Positions 26,587 to 36,279 of a stretch of 64,000 nt of DNA are shown here, piece by piece. The position numbers and the translations under genes were made by a program. The stretch is from contig NZ_CANMFS010000001.1 of the NCBI RefSeq assembly GCF_947497275.1, forward strand, positions 620,001 through 684,000, written 5' to 3'. Source of the stretch: an uncultured Sulfitobacter sp. Lineage in GTDB: Bacteria > Pseudomonadota > Alphaproteobacteria > Rhodobacterales > Rhodobacteraceae. Each line of letters begins with the position of its first letter. Position 1 is the stretch's first letter. The notes beneath the pieces were generated by a model. The model saw only the letters and a program-made list of their open reading frames with translations. It made no database searches and was not told where the DNA came from.

Positions 26587-27405
26587 ATGAAACATCGCGA
26601 TTTGGGCGATCTGGACGGCGATATCGTCTTGTTTGGTGGGCCTTATTCGAATGTTCAGGCGCTCGAAGCATTGTTTGAATGGGCGCGCGATGCGGGCGTG
26701 ACGCCCGATCGCATGATCTGTACCGGCGACGTCGTGGGGTATTGCGGCGCAGCCGCCGCGTGCGTCGAGGCAGTGCGCGCATCGGGCTGTACGCTGGTGG
26801 CCGGCAACTGCGAGATCCAGCTTGCGACAGACGCGGCCGACTGTGGCTGCGGGTTTTCCGAAGGATCGGTCTGCGACACGCTGAGCAGCGCATGGTTCAC
26901 CCACGCCCGATCAGAGCTGAACGCGGACCAGAAGGCGTGGCTTGGCGGTGCGCACGACGTCGTTACCTTCAACCACGGTGCAAAACGCTACGCGGTGCTG
27001 CACGGCGGAAGCACGGATGTGTCGCGTTTCATATGGGAAAGCGACGAGGAGGCACTGTTTGTGCGCGAATGGGCGGCGCTGGAAAAACATACGGGTCCGG
27101 TCGACTCAATTGTTGCCGGGCACGGCGGGCTGCCGTTCCTGCGGCTGACCGCGCGGGGTCCGTGGATCAATACCGGTGTGATCGGAATACCGCCCAATGA
27201 CGGCGCCCCGCAAACCCGGTTTGGTTTTCTCAGCGGTGGACAGTTGCGGATCGAACACCTGACCTATGACGTCGATGCTGCAATGCGCGACATGTCGGAT
27301 GCGGGCTTGCCCGAGGCCTGCCGCACTGCGTTGAAGTCAGGGTATTGGCCGTCGCAGGATCACTTGCCCGAATCCTTGCGGGTGGCCGAGGCCGACAAGG
27401 GATGA
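26587..27405 (+). CDS. Metallophosphoesterase-like protein with altered metal motifs
   Basis: 272 residues from ATG 26587 (GGAG 6 bases upstream). The fold is that of calcineurin-like phosphoesterases: the second block GDVVGYCG at 47-54 and late GHGGLPF and WINTGVIGIP blocks are present. The first block, normally DxH, reads GGPYSN at 17-22, and the GNHD/E block reads GNCE at 73-76. Two usual metal ligands are thus replaced, so the enzyme may bind one metal only or act on an unusual substrate. This variant is conserved among roseobacter relatives I know of. The stop lies 46 bp inside the convergent xerD gene. Confidence 0.8.
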   Translation: MKHRDLGDLDGDIVLFGGPYSNVQALEALFEWARDAGVTPDRMICTGDVVGYCGAAAACVEAVRASGCTLVAGNCEIQLATDAADCGCGFSEGSVCDTLSSAWFTHARSELNADQKAWLGGAHDVVTFNHGAKRYAVLHGGSTDVSRFIWESDEEALFVREWAALEKHTGPVDSIVAGHGGLPFLRLTARGPWINTGVIGIPPNDGAPQTRFGFLSGGQLRIEHLTYDVDAAMRDMSDAGLPEACRTALKSGYWPSQDHLPESLRVAEADKG

Positions 27406-28319
27406 TGCTCCAGCACCAGTTCTGACAGCCGCGCTTCGAGGACGTGGGTGTAGATTTCGGTCGTGGCTACATCCGCATGACCCAACATCGTCTGGATCGC
27501 GCGCAGATCGGCACCTCCGGCCAGCAGATGTGTCGCAAAAGCATGGCGCAGGGTATGCGGCGTCACCTTCGCCGGATCCACCCCGGCATCCACTGCAATC
27601 TCCTTGATCAGCAGATAGAAGCGGTGGCGGGTAAGGTGCCCTTGCTTGCCGCGCGAGGGAAACAGGAACTTCGACGCAGGCAGCTTCTTGGTCGCACGGT
27701 CCGCCTCGTGCGCATCACGCAGGCCGATCCACGCTGCGAGAGCGGCGCGCGCGTCCGGCGACAGCGGTACCATCCGCTCCTTGCCGCCCTTGCCGAGGAT
27801 CAACAGCAACCTCGGATCACCGCGCGTCGCAGCGACCGGGAGGCCGACCAGCTCGGTCACACGCATTCCCGTGGCATAGAGCAGCTCCATCAGGCAGGTG
27901 TTGCGCACCCTGTCTGCGTCGGTGCGCCCGGTTTCACGAGCGGCCCCAAGCAGACGGTCCACTTCTTCGACGGACAGGATCCTGGGCAGGCGTTTGTCCT
28001 GGCCCGGCCCGCTGATCTGGATTGCGGGGTTGTCGGTGCGCAGCCCTTCCTCGAATGTGAACCGGTACAGCTGTTTGATCGCCGACAACCGTCGCGCCCG
28101 GGTCGATTTCGCCAATCCCTGTGCCGCGCAGTGAACCAGGTAATTTTCCACATCGTCCCTGCCGGCATCTTCGAAACCACTGCCGCGGTGCGCGAGCCAG
28201 CTGTCAAAATCCTTGAGATCGCGGCCATAGGCCAACAGGGTGTTGGTCGCGGCGCCCAGCTCTGCCGACTGCGCTTCGAGAAACATCGAGATCCACGAGG
28301 ACGGCGCGCGCAGGGTCAT
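27360..28319 (-). CDS. xerD: Tyrosine recombinase XerD
   Basis: 319 residues. Resolves chromosome dimers at dif with XerC. It has an N-terminal SAM-like core-binding domain and a catalytic domain with Arg153 (GMR), Lys180 in LGKGGKER, His255 and Arg258 in TPHTLRH, His281 and nucleophile Tyr290 in TTEIYTHV. It has the complete set and normal length, so this is a chromosomal Xer and not an element integrase. Its ATG overlaps the stop of the upstream gene (ATGA), and the end overlaps the phosphoesterase gene by 46 bp on the opposite strand. Confidence 0.93.
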   Translation of the reverse strand: MTLRAPSSWISMFLEAQSAELGAATNTLLAYGRDLKDFDSWLAHRGSGFEDAGRDDVENYLVHCAAQGLAKSTRARRLSAIKQLYRFTFEEGLRTDNPAIQISGPGQDKRLPRILSVEEVDRLLGAARETGRTDADRVRNTCLMELLYATGMRVTELVGLPVAATRGDPRLLLILGKGGKERMVPLSPDARAALAAWIGLRDAHEADRATKKLPASKFLFPSRGKQGHLTRHRFYLLIKEIAVDAGVDPAKVTPHTLRHAFATHLLAGGADLRAIQTMLGHADVATTEIYTHVLEARLSELVLEHHPLSASATRKDSGK

Positions 28320-29914
28320 CGCGGGGCCTGCGCCAGAAGGATCTGCAGGGCGGCCCGGCGCGCAGTGTCTTCGAGGCCGAGCGCGCGCAATGTGCCGAGC
28401 GCACCACGCAACGCGCCCGTGTCGCCCCGCGCCCCGGCGCGCAACGCGTCCAGCGTGTGCAGCAATGCCTCGCCAAGCCTTCCGGCGCGGACCATGGCCA
28501 CCAGATCCGGTTTCGCTGTGTCCCCAGCGAAAACATCGTGAACCGCCCGCGCCAGCGCATCCTCCGGCGCCCTGTCCGCGGCGGTACCGGTGGCCGTGGC
28601 CAGTATGACATCCGTGTGCGGACCAAGCGGCACCTGAGCGCCGGCCAGAGCCGCCAGTTCATAATCGGGTGACAGCAGCCCGATTTCAAGCTGTGTGCGG
28701 CGCGCCCGTCCTGTCAGCGGTATCTTGGCCAGCCGGTCGTGAAATGCAGCGGCAAAGCTCACTTCGAGCCCTGCATCCCGCATGGCCCTCCACGCTTGTG
28801 GCATGGTTTTCGCGACCGCTTCCGCGCTGCGCGTGTTGAGCGCCGTATCGAACCGTTGGACTGCGTCGACACGGTCCCAGATACCACCCGATGCCGCCGG
28901 TTTACGCTCCGTGTAAAGGCCGAGCAGGCGATTGTCCGGCAGAGCACCTGCGCGGGTCAGACGCTCCGCTGCCTGCAACTGCGATTTCCAACCTCTCAGG
29001 TCGCGCAGATCAGCCACCGCATAGGCGCGCGGCAGCGGTCCCGACGGCAGTGGCTCGCCGATGGTTTCGAACAATCGAAAGGTAAGCGGGTCGATCCGGC
29101 GCGGCACGGGCAGGGGGGCCGCATCCTCGAAAAGATCGGGATTCAGAAACCGGTCGAGCACATCCAGCGTCTCATTCGGCAACAGTGCCAGCGCCTTCGC
29201 CGAACCGAGCGTCAGCGCCGCAGTATCCCAATCGCCGCTCCGCGCCGCACAGAATATGCGCAATCCGATATTCCGGCTCAGATAAGGCGCGCGCGCAAGC
29301 ACCGTACAGACGGCATCTTCGGTGCCCGCGAGCAGGCTCAGGTCGGCCCAGAGATCGAAAAGCGCCGGGTCGTCCCGGCCACCCGCCTGTTCCACCAGCG
29401 CCAGACCGGGATCGACCGCGCCGAGTTGCAAAAGTTTGTGTACCCGCGCACGGGTAAGCGCATCCTGCGCGCGATCATCCACAACAGTGGCGTTGGCCAG
29501 CAGGACAGTGAACAAAAGCGCATTCGCCGCCGGAAGTTCGAGATCGTCGAGGTCGGTGATCAAATCGACAAGAACGCCGGTCTCGCTCGCGCGCCACAAA
29601 TCCGGTGCGATGCCGGTCATCGTCTCGGGGACCAGACCCACCGTGCGCGGCGCGGCCCCGTCGAGCGGGCGGATGGTGATCCGGGGTGCACTGCCGGTGG
29701 AGGCCACCGACGGCTCGTCGATCTTCGCGCCGGGGCCTGGCGCGGTCTGTGGCGCACGCGGCAGCCGGGCCAACGGCAGAGGCTTGTCCAGCCAATCAAT
29801 GGCGGAGAGGGGCGCGGACGTGTCGTTCTGCGCGTGCGCGGGGTGCGGCATGAATACGCCGATCACCGCCGCGCAAACCCCCAGGTGCCGCCACCCGAAC
29901 ACCCGTCTATTCAT
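28316..29914 (-). CDS. Secreted protein of unknown function upstream of xerD
   Basis: 532 residues with a signal peptide at 1-28 (ends PHPAHA). The remainder is rich in Ala, Leu, Asp and Arg and mostly helical by appearance, possibly of TPR-like repeats, but I recognise no motif. It overlaps xerD by 4 bp and the 50-residue membrane gene upstream by 8 bp, so three genes are translated together. This gene order is conserved in roseobacters as far as I recall. A link to chromosome or cell-division functions is only inferred from context. Confidence 0.8.
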   Translation of the reverse strand: MNRRVFGWRHLGVCAAVIGVFMPHPAHAQNDTSAPLSAIDWLDKPLPLARLPRAPQTAPGPGAKIDEPSVASTGSAPRITIRPLDGAAPRTVGLVPETMTGIAPDLWRASETGVLVDLITDLDDLELPAANALLFTVLLANATVVDDRAQDALTRARVHKLLQLGAVDPGLALVEQAGGRDDPALFDLWADLSLLAGTEDAVCTVLARAPYLSRNIGLRIFCAARSGDWDTAALTLGSAKALALLPNETLDVLDRFLNPDLFEDAAPLPVPRRIDPLTFRLFETIGEPLPSGPLPRAYAVADLRDLRGWKSQLQAAERLTRAGALPDNRLLGLYTERKPAASGGIWDRVDAVQRFDTALNTRSAEAVAKTMPQAWRAMRDAGLEVSFAAAFHDRLAKIPLTGRARRTQLEIGLLSPDYELAALAGAQVPLGPHTDVILATATGTAADRAPEDALARAVHDVFAGDTAKPDLVAMVRAGRLGEALLHTLDALRAGARGDTGALRGALGTLRALGLEDTARRAALQILLAQAPR

Positions 29915-30059
29915 CCTGCAAGGTTACAGGTGCCCGAATCTCGTTTTTCGGCGGTGCGAAGTCGACACCGAAAAACGGAGCGATATAGGCAAAGCCGACA
30001 AGCCCGATAAATCCGAGGATCAATAGGATTATCAGTAACTTGAAGAGTTTTCCTAACAT
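29907..30059 (-). CDS. Small single-helix membrane protein
   Basis: 50 residues. One hydrophobic helix covers residues 6-25 (KLLIILLILGFIGLVGFAY) and is followed by a short polar, probably periplasmic tail (PPKNEIRAPVTLQDE). The start is ATG 30057-30059, and the stop TAG at 29907-29909 overlaps the next gene start by 8 bp. The tight coupling and sensible membrane topology support it as a real gene. It is divergent from aroK, so its promoter lies in the AT-rich 30060-30136 stretch. Function unknown. Confidence 0.7.
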   Translation of the reverse strand: MLGKLFKLLIILLILGFIGLVGFAYIAPFFGVDFAPPKNEIRAPVTLQDE

Positions 30060-30136
30060 GTATGCCTGCCTTTTTCGCCTGTATTTTTGGAAACTATATA
30101 TGGCCTTTTCGGCAAGATCACGTCATTCAGGCAAAG

Positions 30137-30733
30137 ATGAGCGAAATTGAGCAGACCACGGCTGACATCCGCCGACCGAAAGGTGGCTACCTCTTGAAAA
30201 AGACGGTGGCGCTGGTGGGTATGATGGGGGCAGGCAAAACCGCCGTTGGACGGGCGGTTGCGCTCAAGCTTGATGTGCCTTTCCTCGACAGCGATGCCGA
30301 GATCGAAGCCGCCGCGAACCTGTCGGTGCCCGAGATATTCCAGCGCGACGGCGAAACGTTCTTTCGCAAGCGCGAAGCGGAGGTGGTCAGCCGCCTGCTC
30401 AACACTCAGATCGGTATTCTGTCGACGGGTGGCGGGGTCTATCTGTCGGAGACGAACCGGGACAATATCGCGCGCAAGGGCGTGGCGCTCTGGCTGGATG
30501 CGGACCTTGAGTTGCTGTGGAGCAGGGTACGGAACAAGGACACGCGACCGCTGTTGCGGACCGCCGACCCCCGCGCGACCCTCGCGGCGCTTCTGGAGGC
30601 GCGCAAGCCTGCTTATGAACGCGCCGGGCTGTCGGTGCGGTGCCGCGCGCATCTGTCGGTGGATGCGATGGCGCTGCGCGTGATCGATACATTGCTGACC
30701 CGACCGGACGTATTGGAGAAAACGGATGCGTGA
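30137..30733 (+). CDS. aroK: Shikimate kinase
   Basis: 198 residues from ATG 30137; the upstream frame has no family match. Phosphorylates shikimate in aromatic amino acid synthesis. P-loop GMMGAGKT at 28-35, LDSDAEIE for substrate and metal, FRKREAEV, and STGGGVYL are in place. The C-terminus overlaps aroB by 8 bp, giving the standard aroK-aroB pair. The last residues (LEKTDA) fall into that overlap. Confidence 0.95.
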   Translation: MSEIEQTTADIRRPKGGYLLKKTVALVGMMGAGKTAVGRAVALKLDVPFLDSDAEIEAAANLSVPEIFQRDGETFFRKREAEVVSRLLNTQIGILSTGGGVYLSETNRDNIARKGVALWLDADLELLWSRVRNKDTRPLLRTADPRATLAALLEARKPAYERAGLSVRCRAHLSVDAMALRVIDTLLTRPDVLEKTDA

Positions 30734-31838
30734 AATCGTTCATGTTGATCTGCCGGGGCGTGCCTACGATGTTCACATCGGTCCCGGTCTGCTTGCGGAA
30801 GCAGGTGCGCACATCGCGCCGTTGCTGCGCCGGCCGCGTGTCGCGGTGATCAGCGATGAAACCGTGGCGGCGCTGCACGTTGAAAGCCTGCGCGCGGGAT
30901 TGGCCCGCGACGGGATCGAGATGAAGGTGCTTGCACTGCCGCCGGGCGAGGCCACGAAGAGCTGGCAACAGCTGCAAACCTGCCTTGACTGGTTGCTCGA
31001 CCTGCAGGTCGAACGCGGCGATATCGTCGTGGCGTTCGGCGGTGGTGTAATCGGCGATCTTGCAGGGTTCGCCGCAGCAATCTTGCTGCGCGGAGTGCGT
31101 TTTGTGCAGGTGCCGACATCATTGCTGGCGCAGGTCGACAGCTCTGTCGGCGGCAAGACGGGGATCAACACGCGCCACGGCAAGAATCTGGTGGGCGCGT
31201 TCCATCAACCCAGTCTCGTCCTTGCCGATACCGCCGTTCTGGGCACGCTAGAGCCGCGCGATTTTCTTGCGGGCTATGGTGAGGTCGTGAAATACGGGCT
31301 GCTGGGTGATGCATCCTTTTTCGATTGGCTTGAGGAAAACGGCCCCGCGCTGGCGCAGGGCGACGGACCCGCGCGGGTGGAGGCGGTGCGCCGCTCGGTC
31401 CGGATGAAGGCCGATATCGTTACCCGCGACGAGACTGAGCAAGGCGAACGGGCGCTTCTTAACCTTGGCCACACTTTCTGTCACGCGCTGGAGGCCGCAA
31501 CGGGATATTCCGACCGGCTGCTTCACGGCGAGGGCGTGGCGATCGGCTGCGCGTTGGCGTTTGGATTGTCGGCGCGCATGGGATTGTGCGCACAGGAAGA
31601 TCCGAGCCGCGTACGCGCGCACCTGCATGAAATGGGGATGAAAAAAGATCTGCGCGACATCGCGGGCGCGCTTCCGGACGCGCAGGCGCTGGTGGCGCTG
31701 ATGGGGCAGGACAAGAAGGTCGTGGACGGGCAGTTGCGCTTCATTCTTGCCCGCGGGATCGGCCAGGCGTTCGTAGCATCGGAGGTGGACGGGGCCGATG
31801 TGGTCGCGGTATTGGAAGAGGCGCTCGCGCTGTCCTGA
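30726..31838 (+). CDS. aroB: 3-dehydroquinate synthase
   Basis: 370 residues. Converts DAHP to 3-dehydroquinate with NAD and a metal in the shikimate pathway. GGGVIGDLAGF binds NAD, followed by SSVGGKTGIN and the metal histidines in LNLGHTFCHALE and LLHGEGVAIG. Length and motifs are standard. Its start overlaps aroK by 8 bp, and its stop lies 4 bp from the converging small membrane gene. Confidence 0.96.
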   Translation: MREIVHVDLPGRAYDVHIGPGLLAEAGAHIAPLLRRPRVAVISDETVAALHVESLRAGLARDGIEMKVLALPPGEATKSWQQLQTCLDWLLDLQVERGDIVVAFGGGVIGDLAGFAAAILLRGVRFVQVPTSLLAQVDSSVGGKTGINTRHGKNLVGAFHQPSLVLADTAVLGTLEPRDFLAGYGEVVKYGLLGDASFFDWLEENGPALAQGDGPARVEAVRRSVRMKADIVTRDETEQGERALLNLGHTFCHALEAATGYSDRLLHGEGVAIGCALAFGLSARMGLCAQEDPSRVRAHLHEMGMKKDLRDIAGALPDAQALVALMGQDKKVVDGQLRFILARGIGQAFVASEVDGADVVAVLEEALALS

Positions 31839-31842
31839 ACTT

Positions 31843-32148
31843 TCAGGAGCCGTCGTGCGGCCCCCGCGGATCGATATCCCAGCGCTTGCAGAACCACCAG
31901 AACAGCGGCGCTTCGATTACCGTGGCAGCAACGAGGGTGAACACCCACCACGGCACATCCACACCAGGCAATCTCAACGAAATGCCCCCGTAAGCGAAGC
32001 CGACGCAGATCAGCATGAAAACCGTGAGGCCTGCGTCGATCAGAAGCATCCTGCCGATCGTCTTTCGCGAAAGGCGCGGATAGACGGCGACATAGGCAAA
32101 GCCCAGAGTCGCCGCCACGAATATCAGGACTTTAAGCTCCGCTTGCAC
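31843..32148 (-). CDS. Small membrane protein of unknown function
   Basis: 101 residues with three hydrophobic helices (about 6-22, 33-54 and 67-84) and a basic C-terminus (KRWDIDPRGPHDGS). It follows ssb by 9 bp on the same strand and is probably co-transcribed with it. I have no function to offer. The ssb link alone does not imply a DNA role. Well-formed helices and conserved context make it a probable gene. Confidence 0.7.
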   Translation of the reverse strand: MQAELKVLIFVAATLGFAYVAVYPRLSRKTIGRMLLIDAGLTVFMLICVGFAYGGISLRLPGVDVPWWVFTLVAATVIEAPLFWWFCKRWDIDPRGPHDGS

Positions 32149-32157
32149 CGCGCCGGA

Positions 32158-32616
32158 TCAGAACGGGATTTCGTCGTCCAGATCGCGCGACCCGCCGCCG
32201 CCGCCGCCCGAAGACTGGCCGCCACCGTATCCGCCGCCCTGGTCGTAGCCGCCGCCGCCGCTGTCACGCCCATCGAGCATGGTCAGCGTGCCACCGTAAT
32301 TGCGCAGGACGACTTCGGTGGAATAACGGTCCGCGCCGGACTGGTCCTGCCATTTGCGGGTTTCGAGCTGCCCCTCGATATAGACCTTGGACCCTTTCCG
32401 CAGATATTGCTCGGCGATGCGCACGAGACCTTCGTTAAATATGGCAACGGTGTGCCATTCGGTCTTTTCGCGACGCTCGCCGGTGTTGCGGTCCTTCCAG
32501 TTCTCCGAGGTGGCGATGCGCAGGTTGCACACCTTGCCCCCATTCTGAAAACTGCGGACTTCCGGGTCGCGACCCAGGTTGCCGATAAGGATCACTTTGT
32601 TCACTGAGCCGGCCAT
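32158..32616 (-). CDS. ssb: Single-stranded DNA-binding protein
   Basis: 152 residues. Coats single-stranded DNA in replication and repair. An OB-fold begins with [18 protein letters not shown]. The Gly-rich linker (residues about 115-142) leads to the acidic tip DLDDEIPF that docks partner proteins. No alphaproteobacterial LexA box (GTTC-N7-GTTC) is visible upstream. It is divergent from the lytic transglycosylase gene. Confidence 0.96.
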   Translation of the reverse strand: MAGSVNKVILIGNLGRDPEVRSFQNGGKVCNLRIATSENWKDRNTGERREKTEWHTVAIFNEGLVRIAEQYLRKGSKVYIEGQLETRKWQDQSGADRYSTEVVLRNYGGTLTMLDGRDSGGGGYDQGGGYGGGQSSGGGGGGSRDLDDEIPF

Positions 32617-32835
32617 GCGGGTCTCCCTCTTTTGTCAAATCTCGACGTAAAGTCGTGGGCGCGCGCCGAATCCGGGCCGCCCGTCGTCAGCCGTCGTTAT
32701 AACGCGATCGGCTGACAGGGACACGCAGTTTTCCGCCCTTTTTGTGCTGTCCGGCCCGGCCCGATTTGGGACTGGTACGAAAGGCCTCCTTTGGTATAGT
32801 GCGCCCTAATCGAGATGCAGCGGGCAGGGGGCGTG

Positions 32836-33432
32836 ATGCGCATAGCTTTGGTGGCAATCATCGTGGGAAGCCTCGTGACCGGCGCGCCCGCATCGGCCGA
32901 CATCTTCTCGTCGAAAAGCCGAAGCAAGCTTTTCAGCGCCCAGAAGAAGCTCTTGGACAGCCGCGCCTCGAAGCAATATCACAGCTCCGCCCGCCTTCAG
33001 CCGCCCAAGGTCGTGACGCCAACCAAGTGGGATGACGAGACGTCCGTGCGCAAATATCGCGGTCGCTATAAGGGACCGTTCCTGAACATGGCGCGCGAAG
33101 CCGCGCGCAAACATGGCGTGCCCGAAGATCTGTTCCTGCGTCTGGTGCAGCAGGAGAGCGGCTGGAACCACAAGGCGCTGTCGCACAAGGGCGCGATGGG
33201 CCTTGCCCAACTGATGCCCGGCACGGCGGCACGGCTGCGTGTCGATCCCGCCGTTCCGGCGCAGAACCTCGAAGGCGGCGCGCGCTATCTGATGCAGCAA
33301 TACCGTGCATTCGGTTCATGGCGGCTGGCCCTTGCCGCCTACAATGCCGGTCCCGGTGCCGTTAAGAAGTACGGCGGAATTCCGCCCTACAACGAGACCA
33401 AAAACTACGTGCGCATCATCGCCGGCAGCTAG
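32836..33432 (+). CDS. Lytic transglycosylase (SLT domain), secreted
   Basis: 198 residues from ATG 32836, with a signal peptide of about 22 residues (ends ASA). The SLT domain occupies about 80-195. The catalytic glutamate is Glu107 in QQESGWNH, followed by [14 protein letters not shown] and [13 protein letters not shown], the classical Slt70-type blocks. It cleaves peptidoglycan glycan strands in the periplasm without hydrolysis. It stands as a single gene, and no cell-wall operon is attached. An in-frame ATG at 32815 would add 7 residues before the signal. Confidence 0.9.
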   Translation: MRIALVAIIVGSLVTGAPASADIFSSKSRSKLFSAQKKLLDSRASKQYHSSARLQPPKVVTPTKWDDETSVRKYRGRYKGPFLNMAREAARKHGVPEDLFLRLVQQESGWNHKALSHKGAMGLAQLMPGTAARLRVDPAVPAQNLEGGARYLMQQYRAFGSWRLALAAYNAGPGAVKKYGGIPPYNETKNYVRIIAGS

Positions 33433-33593
33433 GCGCACGGTCCTTGGCGCGCCGCGTGTGCCGTGCACGACTTCGGACACCCGGGTTTGACCACAAGCAC
33501 TACGTCGCCCCAATGACTTCGCGTGCATGCCGCAATCTCGCCCCAATCATTGTCGATACCGTTAACTGTAACGAGCAGACAGTGAGTGACACA

Positions 33594-34010
33594 ATGAGCA
33601 GCCACAGCACATTTCAGGACCGCATCGCCCGTATCAACGATCACAACGGTCGCGGCAGCGAAGCGATGGCGGGCGGTGAGGGCACGGCCACATCCAGGTT
33701 CAGCTCTCCGGTGGATGCCACGGCGCCGTCGGCCCGGCGCAATTACCAGCCGCTTCTCATGGGGCTGGTCTTGGGCATGATCGTCGGTGCCATCGCCGCG
33801 GGCCTTGAAAATCCAGAAATGCCATGGGGGCCCGGGTTTGAATACAATGCAATGATCGTTCTGCCGACGCTTCTGGCGCTGATGGCCGGGCCCGCGATGG
33901 TGATCGCCGGTTGCGTGATGCGCCACAGGTTCCCCACATTCTTCTTCTTCGCCGCCGCCTACTTCCCCGCCGTCATCGCAACAGCAATGGTCGATCTGCC
34001 GCTGTTCTGA
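33594..34010 (+). CDS. Small membrane protein of unknown function
   Basis: 138 residues from ATG 33594. GTG 33582 is also possible. A polar N-terminus (TFQDRIARIN) is followed by three hydrophobic helices (about 53-72, 84-104 and 115-133). I do not recognise the family, though similar proteins are found in roseobacters. It lies alone, with the ABC transporter operon converging from the right. Confidence 0.65.
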   Translation: MSSHSTFQDRIARINDHNGRGSEAMAGGEGTATSRFSSPVDATAPSARRNYQPLLMGLVLGMIVGAIAAGLENPEMPWGPGFEYNAMIVLPTLLALMAGPAMVIAGCVMRHRFPTFFFFAAAYFPAVIATAMVDLPLF

Positions 34011-34080
34011 CACCGGCAGGTTCACAAATGACAAAAGGCAGCTCCCACAAAGCCGCCCTTGGTCGTTCTACGTGTACGCT

Positions 34081-36174
34081 CTATTCGGCGGCAAGCTCGC
34101 CCAGATCGATCACCTGCTCCATTCCATCGAACTCTTTCTGGTCCAGATGGCATTTGATCTGGTGATCTCCGCCCATCATCCGCATCGGCGGCACTTCGGT
34201 TTCGCACAGATTACCGCGCACCTTGGATTTCCAATTGCACCGCGTCTGAAACGGACAGCCCGAGGGCGGATTCATCGCCGACGGAATTTCACCCTCAAGA
34301 ACAATGTGCTTTTTCTTCACCCGCGTATCGGCAATCGGAACGGCCGACAGAAGGGCCTCGGTGTAGGGGTGATAGGGCGGTGAAAACACCTGCGGCGTGG
34401 TCCCCAACTCGACGACGTGACCAAGGTACATCACCATGACGCGGTCCGCGAGATAGCGCACGATGCTCAGATCGTGGCTGATAAACAACAGCGTGGTCTT
34501 CTGCTCGCGCTGGATCTCCATCAGCAGATCCGTTACCGCCGCCTGCACCGACACGTCCAGCGCCGACACCGGCTCGTCCGCCACCACGATGCGCGCATCC
34601 CCTGCGAACGCCCGCGCGATCCCGACGCGTTGCTTTTGCCCACCCGAAAGCTGACGCGGCATCCGGTCGGCAAATTCGCGCGGCAGCTTTACCAGATCCA
34701 GCAGTTCAAGCATGCGGACCCGGCGTTCCTTCTCGTTCCTGCCAATCCTGAAAATCTCGAGCGCGCGAATGATCTGCCGGCCTACCGTCATCGACGGGTT
34801 CAGCGTATCGAAGGGGTTCTGGAAAACCATCTGAACATCGGCGACATTCTGGGTGGTACGTTCCTCGATAGGCACGTCGCCGATGCTCTGGTTGTCAAGC
34901 AGAATCTGCCCGTCGGTCGCCGTCTCGAGCCCCATCAGAACCTTGGCGAACGTCGACTTCCCGCAGCCCGATTCGCCCACGATAGCCAAAGTCTCGGACT
35001 CGCGCGCCTCGAAGGTCAGTGTTTCGTTGGCTTTCACCACCTTCTTATTGCCGCCGCCGAACATGGCATTGGCCGCAACCTGATAATATTTCTTTAGGTT
35101 GTCGATCTTGAGAACGACATCCCCCACATCTCCCTTGGTCTTGATTTCAGCGAGCCCCAGCGTGGCGGACCAATCTATTTCGTTGTGGCGCAGACACCGT
35201 GTCGCGTGCCTGTCGTTTCCCGGCACACTCTCCATCGCGATGGCTCGCTGGTCACAGCGACCCTTTTCGAAATAATCGCACCGGGGTCCAAAGTTACATC
35301 CCTTCGGGCGCTCGTGCGGCAGTGGAAAATTACCCGGTATTGCGACGAGCGGGCGCGCGTTCTTGTCTGCACCGGGCAATGGGATGGACCGGAAAAGCGC
35401 CTGCGTATAAGGATGACGCATCTCGTCGAACACGTCTTCGATCGATCCGCGCTCGACGGCCTCGCCGGAATACATCACGCAAATCCGGTCGCACGTCTCA
35501 AGCACCAGACCAAGATTGTGCGATATGAACAGCATCGATGTTCCGTATTTCTTGCCCAGATCCCTGACCAACTCGACCACGGCCGCTTCCACCGTGACAT
35601 CCAGTGCGGTCGTCGGCTCATCGAGGATCAACAAGGACGGCTCACTCATCAGCGCCATCGCGATCACGATCCGCTGCTGCTGCCCGCCCGAAAGCTGGTG
35701 CGGATAAGCTTCCAAAATCCGCTTGGGATCCGGCAGCTTCACATCCGCCACGACCTGCAGCGCGCGATCATAGGCATCCTTTTCGGACATCCCGGCGTGG
35801 ATCATCGGCACTTCCATCAATTGCTTGCCGATCCGCATCGCCGGATTGAGCGAGGCCATCGGCTCTTGATAGATCATCGCGATCTCCGAGCCCCGGATGT
35901 TGCGCAACTCGCCATCGTTCATATCGGCTAGATTACGCCCCTTGAACTTGATCGAGCCCCCGACGATGCGCCCATTCTTGCCCAGATCCTGCATGACGCC
36001 CAGCGCCACGGTCGACTTGCCGCAGCCACTTTCGCCAACCAGCCCCACAGCCTCGCCTGGCTTCACCGCGACGGAAAAATCCATCACCGCCGGTATCTCG
36101 CGCAATCGCGTGAAGAACGAAATCGAAAGCGCGTCGATTTCGAGGATCGGGCCGTCGTAGGTTTCTTCAGGCAT
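34081..36174 (-). CDS. Peptide-type ABC transporter, fused double ATP-binding protein (DppD-DppF type)
   Basis: 697 residues from ATG 36174 (AGGAG 8 bases before; ATG 36180 is too close to it). Two full ABC ATPase domains are fused. Each has Walker A GESGCGKST, a signature LSGGQ and a D-loop Asp (LILDEPTTALDV, VVADEPVSALDV). Each ends with an oligopeptide-type C-terminal extension with cysteines (GCNFGPRCDYF, GCPFQTRCNW) that are known in DppD/OppF. It powers import of peptides, or of nickel- or sugar-like solutes. It is last of three minus-strand genes after two permeases. Confidence 0.93.
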   Translation of the reverse strand: MPEETYDGPILEIDALSISFFTRLREIPAVMDFSVAVKPGEAVGLVGESGCGKSTVALGVMQDLGKNGRIVGGSIKFKGRNLADMNDGELRNIRGSEIAMIYQEPMASLNPAMRIGKQLMEVPMIHAGMSEKDAYDRALQVVADVKLPDPKRILEAYPHQLSGGQQQRIVIAMALMSEPSLLILDEPTTALDVTVEAAVVELVRDLGKKYGTSMLFISHNLGLVLETCDRICVMYSGEAVERGSIEDVFDEMRHPYTQALFRSIPLPGADKNARPLVAIPGNFPLPHERPKGCNFGPRCDYFEKGRCDQRAIAMESVPGNDRHATRCLRHNEIDWSATLGLAEIKTKGDVGDVVLKIDNLKKYYQVAANAMFGGGNKKVVKANETLTFEARESETLAIVGESGCGKSTFAKVLMGLETATDGQILLDNQSIGDVPIEERTTQNVADVQMVFQNPFDTLNPSMTVGRQIIRALEIFRIGRNEKERRVRMLELLDLVKLPREFADRMPRQLSGGQKQRVGIARAFAGDARIVVADEPVSALDVSVQAAVTDLLMEIQREQKTTLLFISHDLSIVRYLADRVMVMYLGHVVELGTTPQVFSPPYHPYTEALLSAVPIADTRVKKKHIVLEGEIPSAMNPPSGCPFQTRCNWKSKVRGNLCETEVPPMRMMGGDHQIKCHLDQKEFDGMEQVIDLGELAAE

Positions 36175-36279
36175 CGTCATGTCTCCTATCGTGGAGGGCC
36201 TCCGAAACGGCACGCTGTCCATTTCTTTTGGCCGAAAATATCCCGGGGGTCCGGGGGCAGCGCCCCCGTACACCGCCCC

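Noticed and set aside
27360..28319. A tyrosine recombinase that could mark a mobile element
   Set aside because: Length, residues and context are those of chromosomal XerD. No attachment sites or element genes are present.
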